Shown: positions 26,382 through 34,992, counted from the stretch's first letter. The stretch: 64,000 bases of DNA from DATLGB01 sp963740765 (GCA_963740765.1 CAVUFN010000021.1:1-64000), one strand, 5' to 3'. The notes: a model not told the origin generated them from the sequence alone. Numbers and translations: made by a program.

Positions 26382-28103
26382 CTACTCGTACAACTGCGCG
26401 AACAGGTCGGCGTACTGGTCGTAGACCACGTTGCGCTTGACCTTCAGCGTCGGCGTCAGCTCGCCGGTCTCCTGGGAGAAGTCATGGTCGAGGATCGCGA
26501 AGCGCTTGATCTGCTCGACCTGCGCGTACTTGCCGTTGACGCGGTCGAGGTGCTCCTGGACCGCGGCGCGGGCCTCCTCGGACGCCGGGTCGAGGCCGGC
26601 GTCGGGGTCGAGCGTGATCAACGCGACGGGGTAGGGGCGCCGGTCGCCGTACATGACCGCCTGGCTGATCACGGGTGACTGCTTGAGGTCGTTCTCCAGG
26701 TTGGCCGGCGTGAGGTTCTTGCCGCCCGCGGTGATGATGATGTCCTTCTTGCGGCCGGTGATGAACAGGAAGCCGTCCTCGTCGAGGCGGCCGAGGTCAC
26801 CCGTGTGCATCCAGCCGTCGACGACCGCGCCCCACGACGCGTTGTCGTTCTTGTAGTAGCCGCCGAAGATGTTCGGGCCCGACAGGAGGATCTCGCCGTC
26901 GTCGGCGATCTTGACGTCGGTGCCGGGCAGCGCCTTGCCGACGGAGCCGAAGCGGAACTCGTCGCGGGTCTGGCCGGTCGCCGCCGTGGACGTCTCCGTC
27001 ATCCCGTAGCCCTCGAAGACGGGAACGCCGGCGGCGTAGAAGAACTCGAGGATCTCGTGGGCGATCGGGGCCGCGCCCGAGGTCGCCTGGACGACCCGGC
27101 CGCCGAAGATCGCGCGGACCTTGCCGAACAGCGCGGCATCGAACTGGTCGAACGCGGCCCGCAGCTCGGCGGGGACCGCCTGGCCGGCGCGCTCGAGCTC
27201 GCGCACCTGCATCCCGACCTGCGTCGCCTTGGCGATCGTGTCGGGGTCGGCCTGCCCGGCGACCATCGTGTAGAGCTTCTCGAAGATGCGCGGGACGGAC
27301 GGGAGGTAGGTCGGCTTGACCTCCGCGAACTCGGGGATGATCTGCGTGGCGTCGCCGGAGAAGTAGGCCAGCGGGATGCCGAGGTCCGCGCACAGGAGCT
27401 GGATCAGCAGCGCGTAGGCGTGCGCGAGCGGCAGGTAGAGGTAGACGACCTCGTCGTCGCCCGTCTCGCCGAGGATGCCCTGCTCCTCGACGGAGTTCAG
27501 GATCGCCCGGTAGTTGCCGTGGCTGAGCACGCAGCCCTTGGGCGGGCCGGTGGTCCCGCTGGTGTAGATGAAGGTGTACGGGTCCTCGGGCTCGACGGCC
27601 TGGGCGCGGTCGAGCACCTCCTGCGGGTCACGCGCGCGCCCGCGCTCGCGCAGCGCGTCGAGCTCCGACTCGATCACGACGACCTCCCGCAAGTCGGGGA
27701 GGTCGCCGCGGACCTGCGCGATCTTGTCCGCCTGACCCGCGTCCTCGCAGACGACGACCTTCGCCTCGCTGTTGCCCGCCACCCAGGCGCACTCCTCCGG
27801 GGAGTTGGTCGGGTAGATCGGGACGACGACGCCGCCGGCCGCCGAGATCGCGAAGTCGACGTAGGACCACTCCGGGCGCGTCGTGCACAGCAGCGCGACG
27901 CGGTCCCCGGGCTCGACGCCGAGATCGATCAGGCCGCGGGCGACCTCGGAGACGATCGTGCCGACCTCGGCGAAGGAGGTGTCCTCCCAGGCACCGTCGC
28001 GCTTGGCGCGGACGGCGGGCAGGTCGGCATAGCGGTCAGCGGCGCGGAGCAGCAGATCGGCGATCGTGGCCGATCCGGTGCCGCGCTCGGCGGCGGTGGT
28101 CAC
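26382..28103 (-). CDS. Long-chain acyl-CoA synthetase (AMP-forming)
   Basis: The 573-residue enzyme activates fatty acids with ATP and CoA. The ATP loop YTSGTTGPPKG, the aromatic-gate/GYGMTET motif, the TGD and RKKDIIITAGGKNLTP motifs of the ANL superfamily are all present. It resembles actinobacterial FadD15-type ligases that accept long chains. It is convergent with the patatin gene, which releases fatty acids, suggesting shared lipid turnover (inference). Confidence 0.92.
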   Translation of the reverse strand: MTTAAERGTGSATIADLLLRAADRYADLPAVRAKRDGAWEDTSFAEVGTIVSEVARGLIDLGVEPGDRVALLCTTRPEWSYVDFAISAAGGVVVPIYPTNSPEECAWVAGNSEAKVVVCEDAGQADKIAQVRGDLPDLREVVVIESELDALRERGRARDPQEVLDRAQAVEPEDPYTFIYTSGTTGPPKGCVLSHGNYRAILNSVEEQGILGETGDDEVVYLYLPLAHAYALLIQLLCADLGIPLAYFSGDATQIIPEFAEVKPTYLPSVPRIFEKLYTMVAGQADPDTIAKATQVGMQVRELERAGQAVPAELRAAFDQFDAALFGKVRAIFGGRVVQATSGAAPIAHEILEFFYAAGVPVFEGYGMTETSTAATGQTRDEFRFGSVGKALPGTDVKIADDGEILLSGPNIFGGYYKNDNASWGAVVDGWMHTGDLGRLDEDGFLFITGRKKDIIITAGGKNLTPANLENDLKQSPVISQAVMYGDRRPYPVALITLDPDAGLDPASEEARAAVQEHLDRVNGKYAQVEQIKRFAILDHDFSQETGELTPTLKVKRNVVYDQYADLFAQLYE

Positions 28104-28118
28104 GGGTTGTTCAGCGCG

Positions 28119-28304
28119 CTAGGCGGCGCGCACGCTCTCCGAGGGGGCTTCGCTCGGAGCGGCGTCCATCGAGGCGAGGAAGAGGGTCTTGTCGATACGG
28201 CCCTGGAAGATCGGCACCCCAAGCTCCATGCACTTCTCGATGACGTCGCGTCGTTCGAGACCGGATTCGCGTGCGAGCTCCGTGGGCGTCAGATGGTTAG
28301 CCAT
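28119..28304 (-). CDS. Small IF2N-like helical protein
   Basis: The 61-residue product (MANHLTPTELARESGLERR) resembles the small helical domain at the N-terminus of initiation factor IF-2, with the pattern of a helix, a turn at ESGLERRDVIEKCMELGV and a final strand. A GGGAGG lies 11 bases before ATG 28304; a longer GTG start (28343) is unlikely because a promoter-like sequence begins at 28349. The C-terminus is acidic and disordered. It precedes the acyl-CoA ligase with a 15-bp gap. Role unknown; nucleic-acid binding is a guess. Confidence 0.65.
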   Translation of the reverse strand: MANHLTPTELARESGLERRDVIEKCMELGVPIFQGRIDKTLFLASMDAAPSEAPSESVRAA

Positions 28305-28348
28305 ACGGTCAGTGTCCTCCCGTTGGTGTGATTTGCCACTCACCCGGC

Positions 28349-28377
28349 AACGTATCGCAGCGTCCCGACGTCGTCTA
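28349..28377 (-). promoter_or_regulatory. Probable sigma-A promoter for the IF2N-like gene
   Basis: On the minus strand TAGACG (28377-28372) and TACGTT (28354-28349) are 17 bp apart. They match four of six -35 consensus positions and the TAnnnT -10 pattern. Transcription would begin about 38 bp ahead of the ATG at 28304. Confidence 0.4.
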
Positions 28378-28446
28378 CGGCAGTCGCTAAACGCAGACGA
28401 AAGATCGACGTTGGTCAGACTGGGGACATCGAATGGTCAGGATCGC

Positions 28447-28474
28447 TTGCTTCTGGGTAGATGAACGTTACGGT
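28447..28474 (+). promoter_or_regulatory. Possible promoter of the sigma-factor gene
   Basis: TTGCTT (28447-28452) and TACGGT (28469-28474) are spaced by 16 bp, a plausible sigma-A promoter. It lies about 65 bp upstream of ATG 28541. Together with the divergent element at 28349 it makes the 28305-28540 gap a divergent promoter region. Confidence 0.35.
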
Positions 28475-28540
28475 TCAAACCATTCGGCCAGGCGGGGCGC
28501 GCCCGTCTGCGTTCAGGATTCGAGGGTTCGGGAGACGAAA

Positions 28541-29919
28541 ATGGGCATGGCAGGGGCGGTACTGGAGGCAAGTGCGACGGACGAGCAGCTCGTGGCGACC
28601 ACGCGCCGTGGCGACGATCGCGCCTTCGAGGAGCTCTACGGGCGCTACCAGCGGCGCATCTCGGCCTACGTCCGCGGGATGGTCAAGGACCACGGCCGGT
28701 CCGAGGACATCACCCAGGAGATCTTCGTCTCCGCCTTGCGGCGCATGCGCGCCACGGAGCGTCCCATCGCCTTCAAGCCGTGGGTCTACGAAATCGCCCG
28801 CAATGCCTGCATCGACGCCTTCCGCCGCACCCGCCGGGCGGAGGAGGTCTCCTTCGACGCCGAGGACGGCGGCGCCGTCGCACGCGAGGCCGGGCTGGTC
28901 TCGGGCACGACGCCCGACGCCGCCATGGACGCCAAGCAGCAGATCGACGACCTCATGGGCGCGCTCGGCGGTCTGTCGGACTCCCACCACGACATCCTCG
29001 TCATGCGCGAGCTCGAGGGCCTCTCCTACCGCGAGATCGGCGAGCGGCTGGGCCTCTCCCGCCCGTCCGTCGAATCCACCCTGTTCCGCGCTCGCAAGCG
29101 CCTGAGCGAGGAGTACGAGGAGCTCGTCTCCGGCGAGCGCTGCGTGCGGGTCACCGAGCTGCTCGCGGCCGGCCCCGACTCCCTCGGCGCCCGTGACCGC
29201 GGCCGCCTCGCCCGCCACGTCGCCCACTGCCAGCCCTGCCGTCGGGAGGCCTACGCCGCCGGCGTCGACACCGCCACCCTGACGCGCCACCGCCGTCGCG
29301 GTAGCCGCCGCCCGCCGGGTCGCCGCGCTGTTCCCGATCCCCGCGTTCCTGCGCTGGTCGCAGGCGATGTCGCCCGTCACCGAGCCCGTCGCGGGCTGGG
29401 GCAAGGCGCTTGCCGCTGCCGCCGTCCTCGCCGCCGGCGGGGCCGGCATGGCCGCCCACAGCGGCGGCACGACGGCGCCGCCGCCGGCCGCTCCCGCCGC
29501 GCCGGCGCACACCCAGTCCATCCAGCGCCATCACCGCATCGTCGGCGCCCCGGCGGCGCCACGGCGCAGCGGGGGCGCATCCCACACCGACGGCAGCCAC
29601 AAGGCCACCCACTCCGTTCGCACGTCGGGTCCCGCGCGGCCGCCGGCCGGATCGAGGCGCCCCACCTCCAGCGCTCCGGTCACGCCGGCGGTCCCGGCGG
29701 AGCCCGCCAACGTCGCCTCCCCGCCCTCGGGCTCCGAGGTCAAGCCGTCGGGCTCGGCCACGGGGGGCGGTGGCGCTGCCACCGCGCACGGCCTCGTCGC
29801 CGGCCCCGCAGGTCCCCGTGGTCGAGGAGACGGCCCACGCGGTGACCAACGTCGTCACCCAGGCCAACGGCCCGGCGGGCGGCACGGTCACCACCGCGAC
29901 GAGTCGCCTCGGGCTCTGA
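28541..29919 (+). CDS. ECF-type sigma factor fused to zinc-finger/membrane tail, two apparent frameshifts
   Basis: Residues 1-~200 are an ECF sigma factor: region 2 (RAFEELYGRYQRRISAYVRG, EDITQEIF) and region 4 (LSYREIGERLGLSRPSVEST). A zinc-finger of the anti-sigma type follows (HVAHCQPC, HxxxCxxC). The first frame then turns Arg-rich. Skipping one base near 29262-29285 continues with VAVAAARRVAALFPIPAFLRW, a membrane helix (WGKALAAAAVLAAGGAGMAA) and a Pro/Ser/Thr tail. A second skip near the G-run 29762-29767 restores VVEETAHAVTNVVTQANGPA to a stop at 29919. The restored length of ~458 matches the 469-residue paralogue at 44142. Confidence 0.8.
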
Positions 29920-29946
29920 GCGGCCCGGCTCGATAGGGTCGCGCGG

Positions 29947-30183
29947 GTGAGCACCGACGCCGACTTCCTCGAGTCCCTCATGGACTCGAGCCTGTACTCG
30001 CTCGGCGCCGCGTTCCAGGACGGCCACCCGGACCTGGTCGACGAGGTCATCGCCCAGGCCGACGCCATCGAGGCGGAGGGCCTCGAGCACTGGGCCGCCG
30101 CCGAGTCCGTCGGGCTCGAATCCGCCTTCCAGACGCTCCTCACCGGCCTCGCGCTGCGCTACTACCGCGCCGTCGGCGCCTAG
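29947..30183 (+). CDS. Small acidic helical protein of unknown function
   Basis: The 78-residue product starts at GTG 29947 (MSTDADFLESLMDSSLY) and is predicted to be helical and acidic with no cysteines or signal. Codon usage is strongly GC3-biased like neighbouring genes, supporting expression. It lies 27 bp after the sigma gene and may be co-transcribed with it. I recognise no family. Confidence 0.6.
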   Translation: MSTDADFLESLMDSSLYSLGAAFQDGHPDLVDEVIAQADAIEAEGLEHWAAAESVGLESAFQTLLTGLALRYYRAVGA

Positions 30184-30213
30184 CGCCCTTCGAGCTACAC
30201 TCGCGTGCGCATT

Positions 30214-30287
30214 CGGGGCGTGGCGCAGCCTGGTAGCGCGCGCCGTTCGGGTCGGCGAGGTCCCCGGTTCAAATCCGGGCGCCCCGA
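30214..30287 (+). tRNA. tRNA-Pro (anticodon CGG)
   Basis: A complete cloverleaf is present. The acceptor stem CGGGGCG (30214-30220) pairs with CGCCCCG (30280-30286), followed by discriminator A. The D stem is GCGC/GCGC, the anticodon stem CGCCG/CGGCG with loop TTCGGGT (CGG at 30248-30250), and the T arm CCCGG-TTCAAAT-CCGGG. CCA is not encoded. It reads CCG codons, which are common in this GC-rich genome. Confidence 0.97.
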
Positions 30288-30291
30288 TGCT

Positions 30292-30684
30292 TCACGTCAA
30301 CGAACCCGGGTTGGCGGGGACGTCCACCGCGTGCTCGCGGAGGGCGTCCAGCGAGACGTGCTCCAGCGCGCGCTCGTGCGTCGAGGCCAGGACGACGAAC
30401 GACGCGGCGCCGTCCTCGTAGGCGCGCTTCCAGTTCGGGGCGGTGACGCACCAGCGGTCGCCGGGGAGCAGGCCGGGGAAGCCGTAGATCGGCATCGGCG
30501 TCACGAGGTCGTTCCCGATCGAGTCCTGGTGCTCCAGGAACTCCGCCGTCACCACGGCGCAGATCAGGTGGGTGCTGCGGCCGGCCGCGTCGGGACGGCA
30601 GCAGCCGTCGCGGTGGAAACCGGTGATCGGGTCGCTTCCACAGGGCTCGAGGTCCTCGCCGAGGACGTTGCGCTCGCCGGGCAT
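30292..30684 (-). CDS. DUF2237 family protein
   Basis: The 130-residue protein matches the DUF2237 pattern: NVLGEDLEPCG, TGFHRDGCC, VVTAEFLE, YGFPGLLPGDRWCV and a C-terminal alpha-helix. Conserved cysteines may bind a metal or cofactor. Function is not established for the family. It starts two bases after the upstream GNAT stop, so the two are one operon. Its stop lies five bases from the convergent tRNA-Pro. Confidence 0.85.
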   Translation of the reverse strand: MPGERNVLGEDLEPCGSDPITGFHRDGCCRPDAAGRSTHLICAVVTAEFLEHQDSIGNDLVTPMPIYGFPGLLPGDRWCVTAPNWKRAYEDGAASFVVLASTHERALEHVSLDALREHAVDVPANPGSLT

Positions 30685-30686
30685 GC

Positions 30687-31340
30687 TCAGAGCATGGCAG
30701 CGAGTGCCGTGCGCTGGCGCCCCGCCGCGTCGAAGTTCGCCGGGTCCAGCCAGCGCTCGAAGGTGGCGCGACGCGCGGGCCACTCGTCGTCGACGATCGA
30801 GAACCAGGCGGTGTCGCGGTTGCGGCCCTTGACGACCATGTGCCGGCGGAACGTGCCCTCGTAGGCGAACCCGAACCGCTCGGCGGCCCGCCTGGACGCT
30901 TCGTTGGCGGCGTTGCACTTCCACTCGAGTCGCCGGTGGCCGAGGTCGTCGAAGGCGTGCCGCGCGAGCAGGAAGATCGCCTCGGTGGCGGCGGTCGTGC
31001 GGGCGAGGCCGGCGCCGAACCAGATGTGCCCGATCTCGATCGACCCGTTCGGCGCGTCGCAGCGGAGGAAGCTGACGATCCCCGCCGCCGTGCCGAGCGC
31101 GTGCGGGCGGACGGCGTAGAACCACGGATCGCGGGACGTGACGGCGTCGGCGACCCACGCCGACCACGCATCGGGCTCCGGCCACGGGCCGTAGGGCAGG
31201 TACGCCCAGATCGCCTCGTCACGCCCGGCCGCATACAGCTCCTCGGCGTGCCGCGGCTCGAGCGGCTCGAGCCTCCCGTGAGTGCCCGCGAGCGGCACGG
31301 GCGCCGGGCAGTCGGCTCCGGTCCAGTCGGCGAGGCTCAC
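30687..31340 (-). CDS. GNAT family N-acetyltransferase
   Basis: The 217-residue protein resembles RimJ/RimL-type acetyltransferases: a LEPLEPRHAEELY opening, SIEIGHIWFGAGLARTTAATEA acetyl-CoA site and the NAANEASRRAAERFGF C-terminal signature (given in part). I chose GTG 31340 (MSLADWTG) since the ATG at 31388 nearly meets the divergent lutA start. Substrate is unknown; proteins or small amines are typical. Confidence 0.85.
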   Translation of the reverse strand: MSLADWTGADCPAPVPLAGTHGRLEPLEPRHAEELYAAGRDEAIWAYLPYGPWPEPDAWSAWVADAVTSRDPWFYAVRPHALGTAAGIVSFLRCDAPNGSIEIGHIWFGAGLARTTAATEAIFLLARHAFDDLGHRRLEWKCNAANEASRRAAERFGFAYEGTFRRHMVVKGRNRDTAWFSIVDDEWPARRATFERWLDPANFDAAGRQRTALAAML

Positions 31341-31391
31341 GGCGTGAAGTAGACACGACCGAGCGTCCACCGTGCGCCAGAATGCCATCCG

Positions 31392-32060
31392 GTGCGCGTC
31401 GCGCTGTTCGTCACCTGCTTCAACGACACGCTGTTCCCGGGGACGGGGCGGGCGGTGGTCGAGGTGCTGGAACGGCTCGGGCACGAGGTGACGTTCCCGC
31501 GCGAGCAGACGTGCTGCGGGCAGATGCACGGGAACACGGGCTACGCCGAGGACGGGGAGCGACTCGCCAAACGGATGGAGCGGGTGTTCGAAGGGTGCGA
31601 CGTGATCGTGTCGCCGAGCGCGTCGTGCGTCGCGTACGTGCGCGAGCACACCGACCTGCCCGTTCGCGAGTTCACCGAGCTGCTCGTCGACGACCTCGGA
31701 GTGGAGGACGTCGGCGCCGTGTTCCCGCATCGCGTCACCTACCACCCGACCTGCCACGGGCTGCGCATGCTCGGGCTGGGCGACCGGCCGCTGAAGCTGC
31801 TGCGAGCGGTCCGCGACATCGACCTGGTCGAGCTGCCGCGCGCGGAGGAGTGCTGTGGCTTCGGCGGGACGTTCGCCGTCAAGAACGCGGACACGTCGGT
31901 GGCGATGCTCACGGACAAGCTCGCCAGCGTGAAGGCGACGGGCGCGGAGGTCTGCGTCGCGGCCGACACGTCGTGCCTGATGCACATCGGCGGCGGCCTG
32001 CAGCGACAACGGGCCGGCGTCCGCACGTTGCACCTGGCCGAGGTGCTGAACACCGTATGA
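31392..32060 (+). CDS. lutA: Lactate utilization protein A (Fe-S oxidoreductase subunit)
   Basis: LutA, LutB and LutC oxidise L-lactate to pyruvate. The 222-residue protein has the two CCG motifs, CCGQMHGNTGY and CCGFGGTFAVKN, that bind a noncanonical iron-sulfur cluster in heterodisulfide-reductase-type subunits. The start is GTG 31392. It overlaps the lutB ATG (ATGA). Confidence 0.93.
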   Translation: MRVALFVTCFNDTLFPGTGRAVVEVLERLGHEVTFPREQTCCGQMHGNTGYAEDGERLAKRMERVFEGCDVIVSPSASCVAYVREHTDLPVREFTELLVDDLGVEDVGAVFPHRVTYHPTCHGLRMLGLGDRPLKLLRAVRDIDLVELPRAEECCGFGGTFAVKNADTSVAMLTDKLASVKATGAEVCVAADTSCLMHIGGGLQRQRAGVRTLHLAEVLNTV

Positions 32061-33404
32061 GCGCGTTCGCCGACGCCGCCAAGGTCACGCTCGCCGACAC
32101 CCAGCTGCGGCGCAACCTGGGCAAGGCGACCACGGCGATCCGGGCCAAGCGGGCCGAGCGTGGTCGGCGAGGTCGCGGACTGGGAGCATCTGCGGGACGC
32201 GGGCGCCGCGATCAAGGATCGCGCGCTGCTCGACCTCCCCGCGCAGCTCGAGCGCCTCGAGGCGTCGGTGACCGCGGCGGGCGGCATCGTCCACTGGGCC
32301 CGCGACGGCGCCGAGGCCAACGCGATCGTGGCGCGGATCGCGACGGACCATGGCGCCCGCGAGGTCGTCAAGGTGAAGTCGATCGCGACGGACGAGATCG
32401 GCCTCAACGAGGCGCTGGAAGCCGCCGGTGTGACCCCGATCGAGACGGACCTGGCCGAGCTGATCATCCAGCTCGGCGACGACGTCCAGTCGCACATCCT
32501 CGTCCCGGCCATCCACCGCAACCGCGAGGAGATCCGGGCGCTGTTCGCCCGCACGATCGCCGACGACACGCTGACCTCCGAGCCGGCCGACCTCGCCGAA
32601 GCCGCCCGCCGCCACCTGCGCGCCGCGTTCCTCAGAGCCCGGGTCGGCGTGTCGGGTGCGAACTTCGCCGTGGCGGAGACCGGCACGGTGTGCGTCGTCG
32701 AGTCCGAGGGCAACGGCCGCATGTGCGTGACGCTGCCGGAGGTGCTCGTCACGGTGATGGGCATCGAGAAGGTGATCGCCGACTGGGCGCACCTCGGGCC
32801 GATGCTCCAGCTGCTGCCGCGCTCCTCGACCGGCGAGCGGATGAACCCCTACACGTCGCTGTGGACCGGCGTCGACCAGGACGGCGACGGCCCGCGCGAG
32901 TTCCACCTCGTCCTGCTCGACAACGGCCGCACGGACGTGCTCGCGGACACGGTCGGCCGCGCCGCCCTCCGCTGCATCCGCTGTTCGGCGTGCCTCAACG
33001 TCTGCCCGGTGTACGAGCGCGTCGGTGGGCACGCCTACGACTCCGTCTACCCGGGCCCGATCGGCGCGATCCTCACGCCGCAGCTGCGCTCGGGCGCCGA
33101 GTCGCTGCCGTGGGCGTCCTCGCTGTGCGGCGCCTGTTATGAGGTCTGCCCGGTCAAGATCGACATCCCGTCGGTGCTCGTCCACCTGCGCGGGAAGACG
33201 GCGAAGCCGAAGACCGAGACCGCGGTCATGCGCCTGGTGGCGGCGGCGTTCGGGTCGCGGCGGCGCTACGAGCTGGCCCAGCGCCTCGCTCGCGCCGGCC
33301 GCGGACCGCTGGCGAAGCTGCCGGTCCCGGGCTGGTCGATCGCCCGCGAGACCCCGCGGATCCCCGCGCAGAGCTTCCGGGAGTGGTGGGATGACCGCGC
33401 GTGA
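32057..33404 (+). CDS. lutB: Lactate utilization protein B, one apparent frameshift
   Basis: LutB carries two 4Fe-4S ferredoxin-like sites (CIRCSACLNVCP and CGACYEVCP) and an LUD domain. ATG 32057, overlapping lutA, opens MSAFADAAKVTLADTQLRRN, a proper LutB N-terminus. The frame is lost after AKRAE at base 32159; the correct continuation VVGEVADWEHLRDAGAA begins at GTG 32160. Removing one C at 32159 restores a 448-residue protein. Without correction, re-initiation at GTG 32160 would give 414 residues missing ~35. The 3' end overlaps lutC by 14 bp. Confidence 0.9.
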
Positions 33405-33918
33405 CGAGGTACTCGCGCGCGTGCGCGCGGCCATCGGCGACGCCACTCCTCCCGTTGTCCCGGAGCCGAAGCTCACGGGCGCGGGCGACGTCGACCGCTT
33501 CTGCGAGCGGGCCGCCGACTACCGCGCCACGGTCACCCGCGCCGCGGACGCCGAGGCCGCCGTCGCCGAGCGCCTGGCCGCTCATGGCGCCACGAACGTC
33601 GCGCACGAGGGCGACCGTCTCTCCGTCGCCGAGCTCGACCGGGTCGACGCGGTCGTCACCGGCTGCGCGTGCGCGATCGCGGAGACCGGCACCGTCGTCC
33701 TGCAGGGCTCGCGCGCCCTCACCCTCGTCCCCGACCTGCACGTCTGCGTCGTCCGATCCGGCCAGGTCGTCGCCGACGTGCCCGACGCCCTGGCGATCCT
33801 CGACCCGACCCGCCCGGCCACCTTCATCTCGGGGCCCAGCGCGACGTCCGACATCGAGCTCGAGCGCGTCGAGGGCGTGCACGGCCCTCGCCGGCTCGAG
33901 ATCGTGGTGGTCGGCTAG
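33391..33918 (+). CDS. lutC: Lactate utilization protein C
   Basis: The 175-residue LUD-domain protein (AIAETGTVVLQGSRALTLVPD, FISGPSATSDIELERV) is the third LutABC component. I chose ATG 33391 (MTARDEVLARVRAA), which gives the usual length. It lies 14 bp inside the lutB 3' end. Lactate-responsive regulators (LutR-like) were not found next to the operon. Confidence 0.92.
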   Translation: MTARDEVLARVRAAIGDATPPVVPEPKLTGAGDVDRFCERAADYRATVTRAADAEAAVAERLAAHGATNVAHEGDRLSVAELDRVDAVVTGCACAIAETGTVVLQGSRALTLVPDLHVCVVRSGQVVADVPDALAILDPTRPATFISGPSATSDIELERVEGVHGPRRLEIVVVG

Positions 33919-34094
33919 GTGCGGACGGCGCGCTCGGCGGCGGTGACGGCGACGAGCCGCCCGCCCGAGCGGAACGCGGTCGTCACCGCGCGCACGCGGT
34001 GCGCCGGACGGTCGCCGCGCAGGCGCGGGGAGAGGAGGGCGCCGGCGCGGCGGTCCGTCCGGAGGGTGGTGGGGGAGAGGGGGCGATCGGTCAT
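33915..34094 (-). CDS. Small Arg-rich ORF divergent from the ArsR gene
   Basis: A minus-strand frame of 59 residues (MTDRPLSPTTLRTDRRAG) lies between lutC and the ArsR regulator. Its start is 24 bp from a palindromic operator-like element, a typical layout for an ArsR target. The Arg/Thr/Ala-rich sequence matches no family and the stop overlaps lutC. It may be chance. Confidence 0.3.
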   Translation of the reverse strand: MTDRPLSPTTLRTDRRAGALLSPRLRGDRPAHRVRAVTTAFRSGGRLVAVTAAERAVRT

Positions 34095-34117
34095 GCGGTG
34101 CGTCCTGTTCCTTCGAA

Positions 34118-34157
34118 GTTCGATGAACATCGTACCATCTTTCGAGCTTCGTCGAAC
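34118..34157 (+). promoter_or_regulatory. Palindromic operator pair, probable ArsR binding sites
   Basis: Two related palindromes, GTTCGATGAAC (34118-34128) and CTTCGTCGAAC (34147-34157), share TTCG...GAAC outer arms. TTCGAA occurs just upstream at 34112-34117. Their start-to-start distance is 29 bp. They sit between the small divergent ORF and the ArsR ATG at 34169, the usual place for an autoregulatory operator. Confidence 0.6.
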
Positions 34158-34168
34158 TTCGTACTACC

Positions 34169-34489
34169 ATGGAGGACATGGGCGTACTGCTCGAGGACAT
34201 CGTGGAGCCGGAGACCGAGGCACTGGAGCTGCACCGGGTGCTGCACGCGCTCAGCGATCCCGTCCGCCTCGCCGTCGTCCAGCAGCTCGATGCCGACGCC
34301 GAGTGCCGTTGCGGCGCCTTCACCGAGCTGGGCATCTCGAAGTCGACGCTGTCGCACCACCTCAAGACGCTGCGCGAGTCCGGCCTGACCCGCACGCGGC
34401 CCGACGGGACCACGCGCTACGTCTCGCTGCGCCGCGAGGATCTCGACGCCCGCTTCCCCGGGCTGCTCGACGCCGTGCTCGAGCACTAG
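34169..34489 (+). CDS. ArsR-family transcriptional regulator
   Basis: The 106-residue winged-helix protein has the pattern HRVLHALSDPVRLAVVQQLDAD and the recognition helix SKSTLSHHLKTLRESGL. A CRCGAF segment near residue 48 has two cysteines close together but lacks the full CVC metal-sensing box of arsenic sensors, so the signal is uncertain. ATG 34169 or 34178 may be the start; a GGAGG lies at 34171-34175. Divergent operator palindromes suggest autorepression. Confidence 0.88.
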   Translation: MEDMGVLLEDIVEPETEALELHRVLHALSDPVRLAVVQQLDADAECRCGAFTELGISKSTLSHHLKTLRESGLTRTRPDGTTRYVSLRREDLDARFPGLLDAVLEH

Positions 34490-34524
34490 CTCACGTCCGG
34501 TCCCTGCGGGATCGTTGAAGGGGC

Positions 34525-34980
34525 ATGATCACGACGACCTACGAGAGCCCGGTCGGCGCACTGGGCCTGATCGCCGAGGACGGCGGCCTCAGTGGCCTGA
34601 CCTTCGGCGCCCGCGGCCGCGACGACGGGCGCCTGCCCGAGATCCGCGCGCAGCTCGACGCCTACTTCGCCGGCGAGCTGCAGACCTTCGACATCCCCGT
34701 GATCCTGCGCGGGACGGACTTCCAGCGCGCCGTCTGGGACGTCCTGCGCACGATCGGCTACGGGGAGACGCTGACCTACGGCGAGGTCACCCGCCGGATC
34801 GGCCGCCCGCCCGAGGAGGCGCGCGCCGTGGGCGCGGCCATCGGCCGCACGCCGGTCCCGATCATCGTGCCGTGCCACCGGGTCATCGGCGCGGACGGCT
34901 CGCTGACCGGGTACGGCGGCGGGTTGCATCGCAAGCGCCACCTCCTGGGCCTGGAGTCGCCCGTCCTCTCCCTGCTCTAG
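34525..34980 (+). CDS. ogt: Methylated-DNA-protein-cysteine methyltransferase
   Basis: The 151-residue suicide repair protein removes alkyl groups from O6-methylguanine. The acceptor Cys117 sits in the canonical PCHRVI motif, and the helix-turn-helix arginine-finger region (VWDVLRTIGYGETLTYGEV) is present. It lies downstream of the ArsR gene but probably has its own control. Confidence 0.94.
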   Translation: MITTTYESPVGALGLIAEDGGLSGLTFGARGRDDGRLPEIRAQLDAYFAGELQTFDIPVILRGTDFQRAVWDVLRTIGYGETLTYGEVTRRIGRPPEEARAVGAAIGRTPVPIIVPCHRVIGADGSLTGYGGGLHRKRHLLGLESPVLSLL

Positions 34981-34992
34981 AACCGCGGCCGC

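Noticed and set aside
30205..30864. Open frame crossing the tRNA-Pro gene
   Set aside because: The tRNA cloverleaf is complete and the frame is antisense to the DUF2237 and GNAT genes.
31382..33142. Long plus-strand frame covering lutA and lutB
   Set aside because: Only the segment 32057-32158 in this frame is LutB-like; the rest is the wrong frame after the surplus base.
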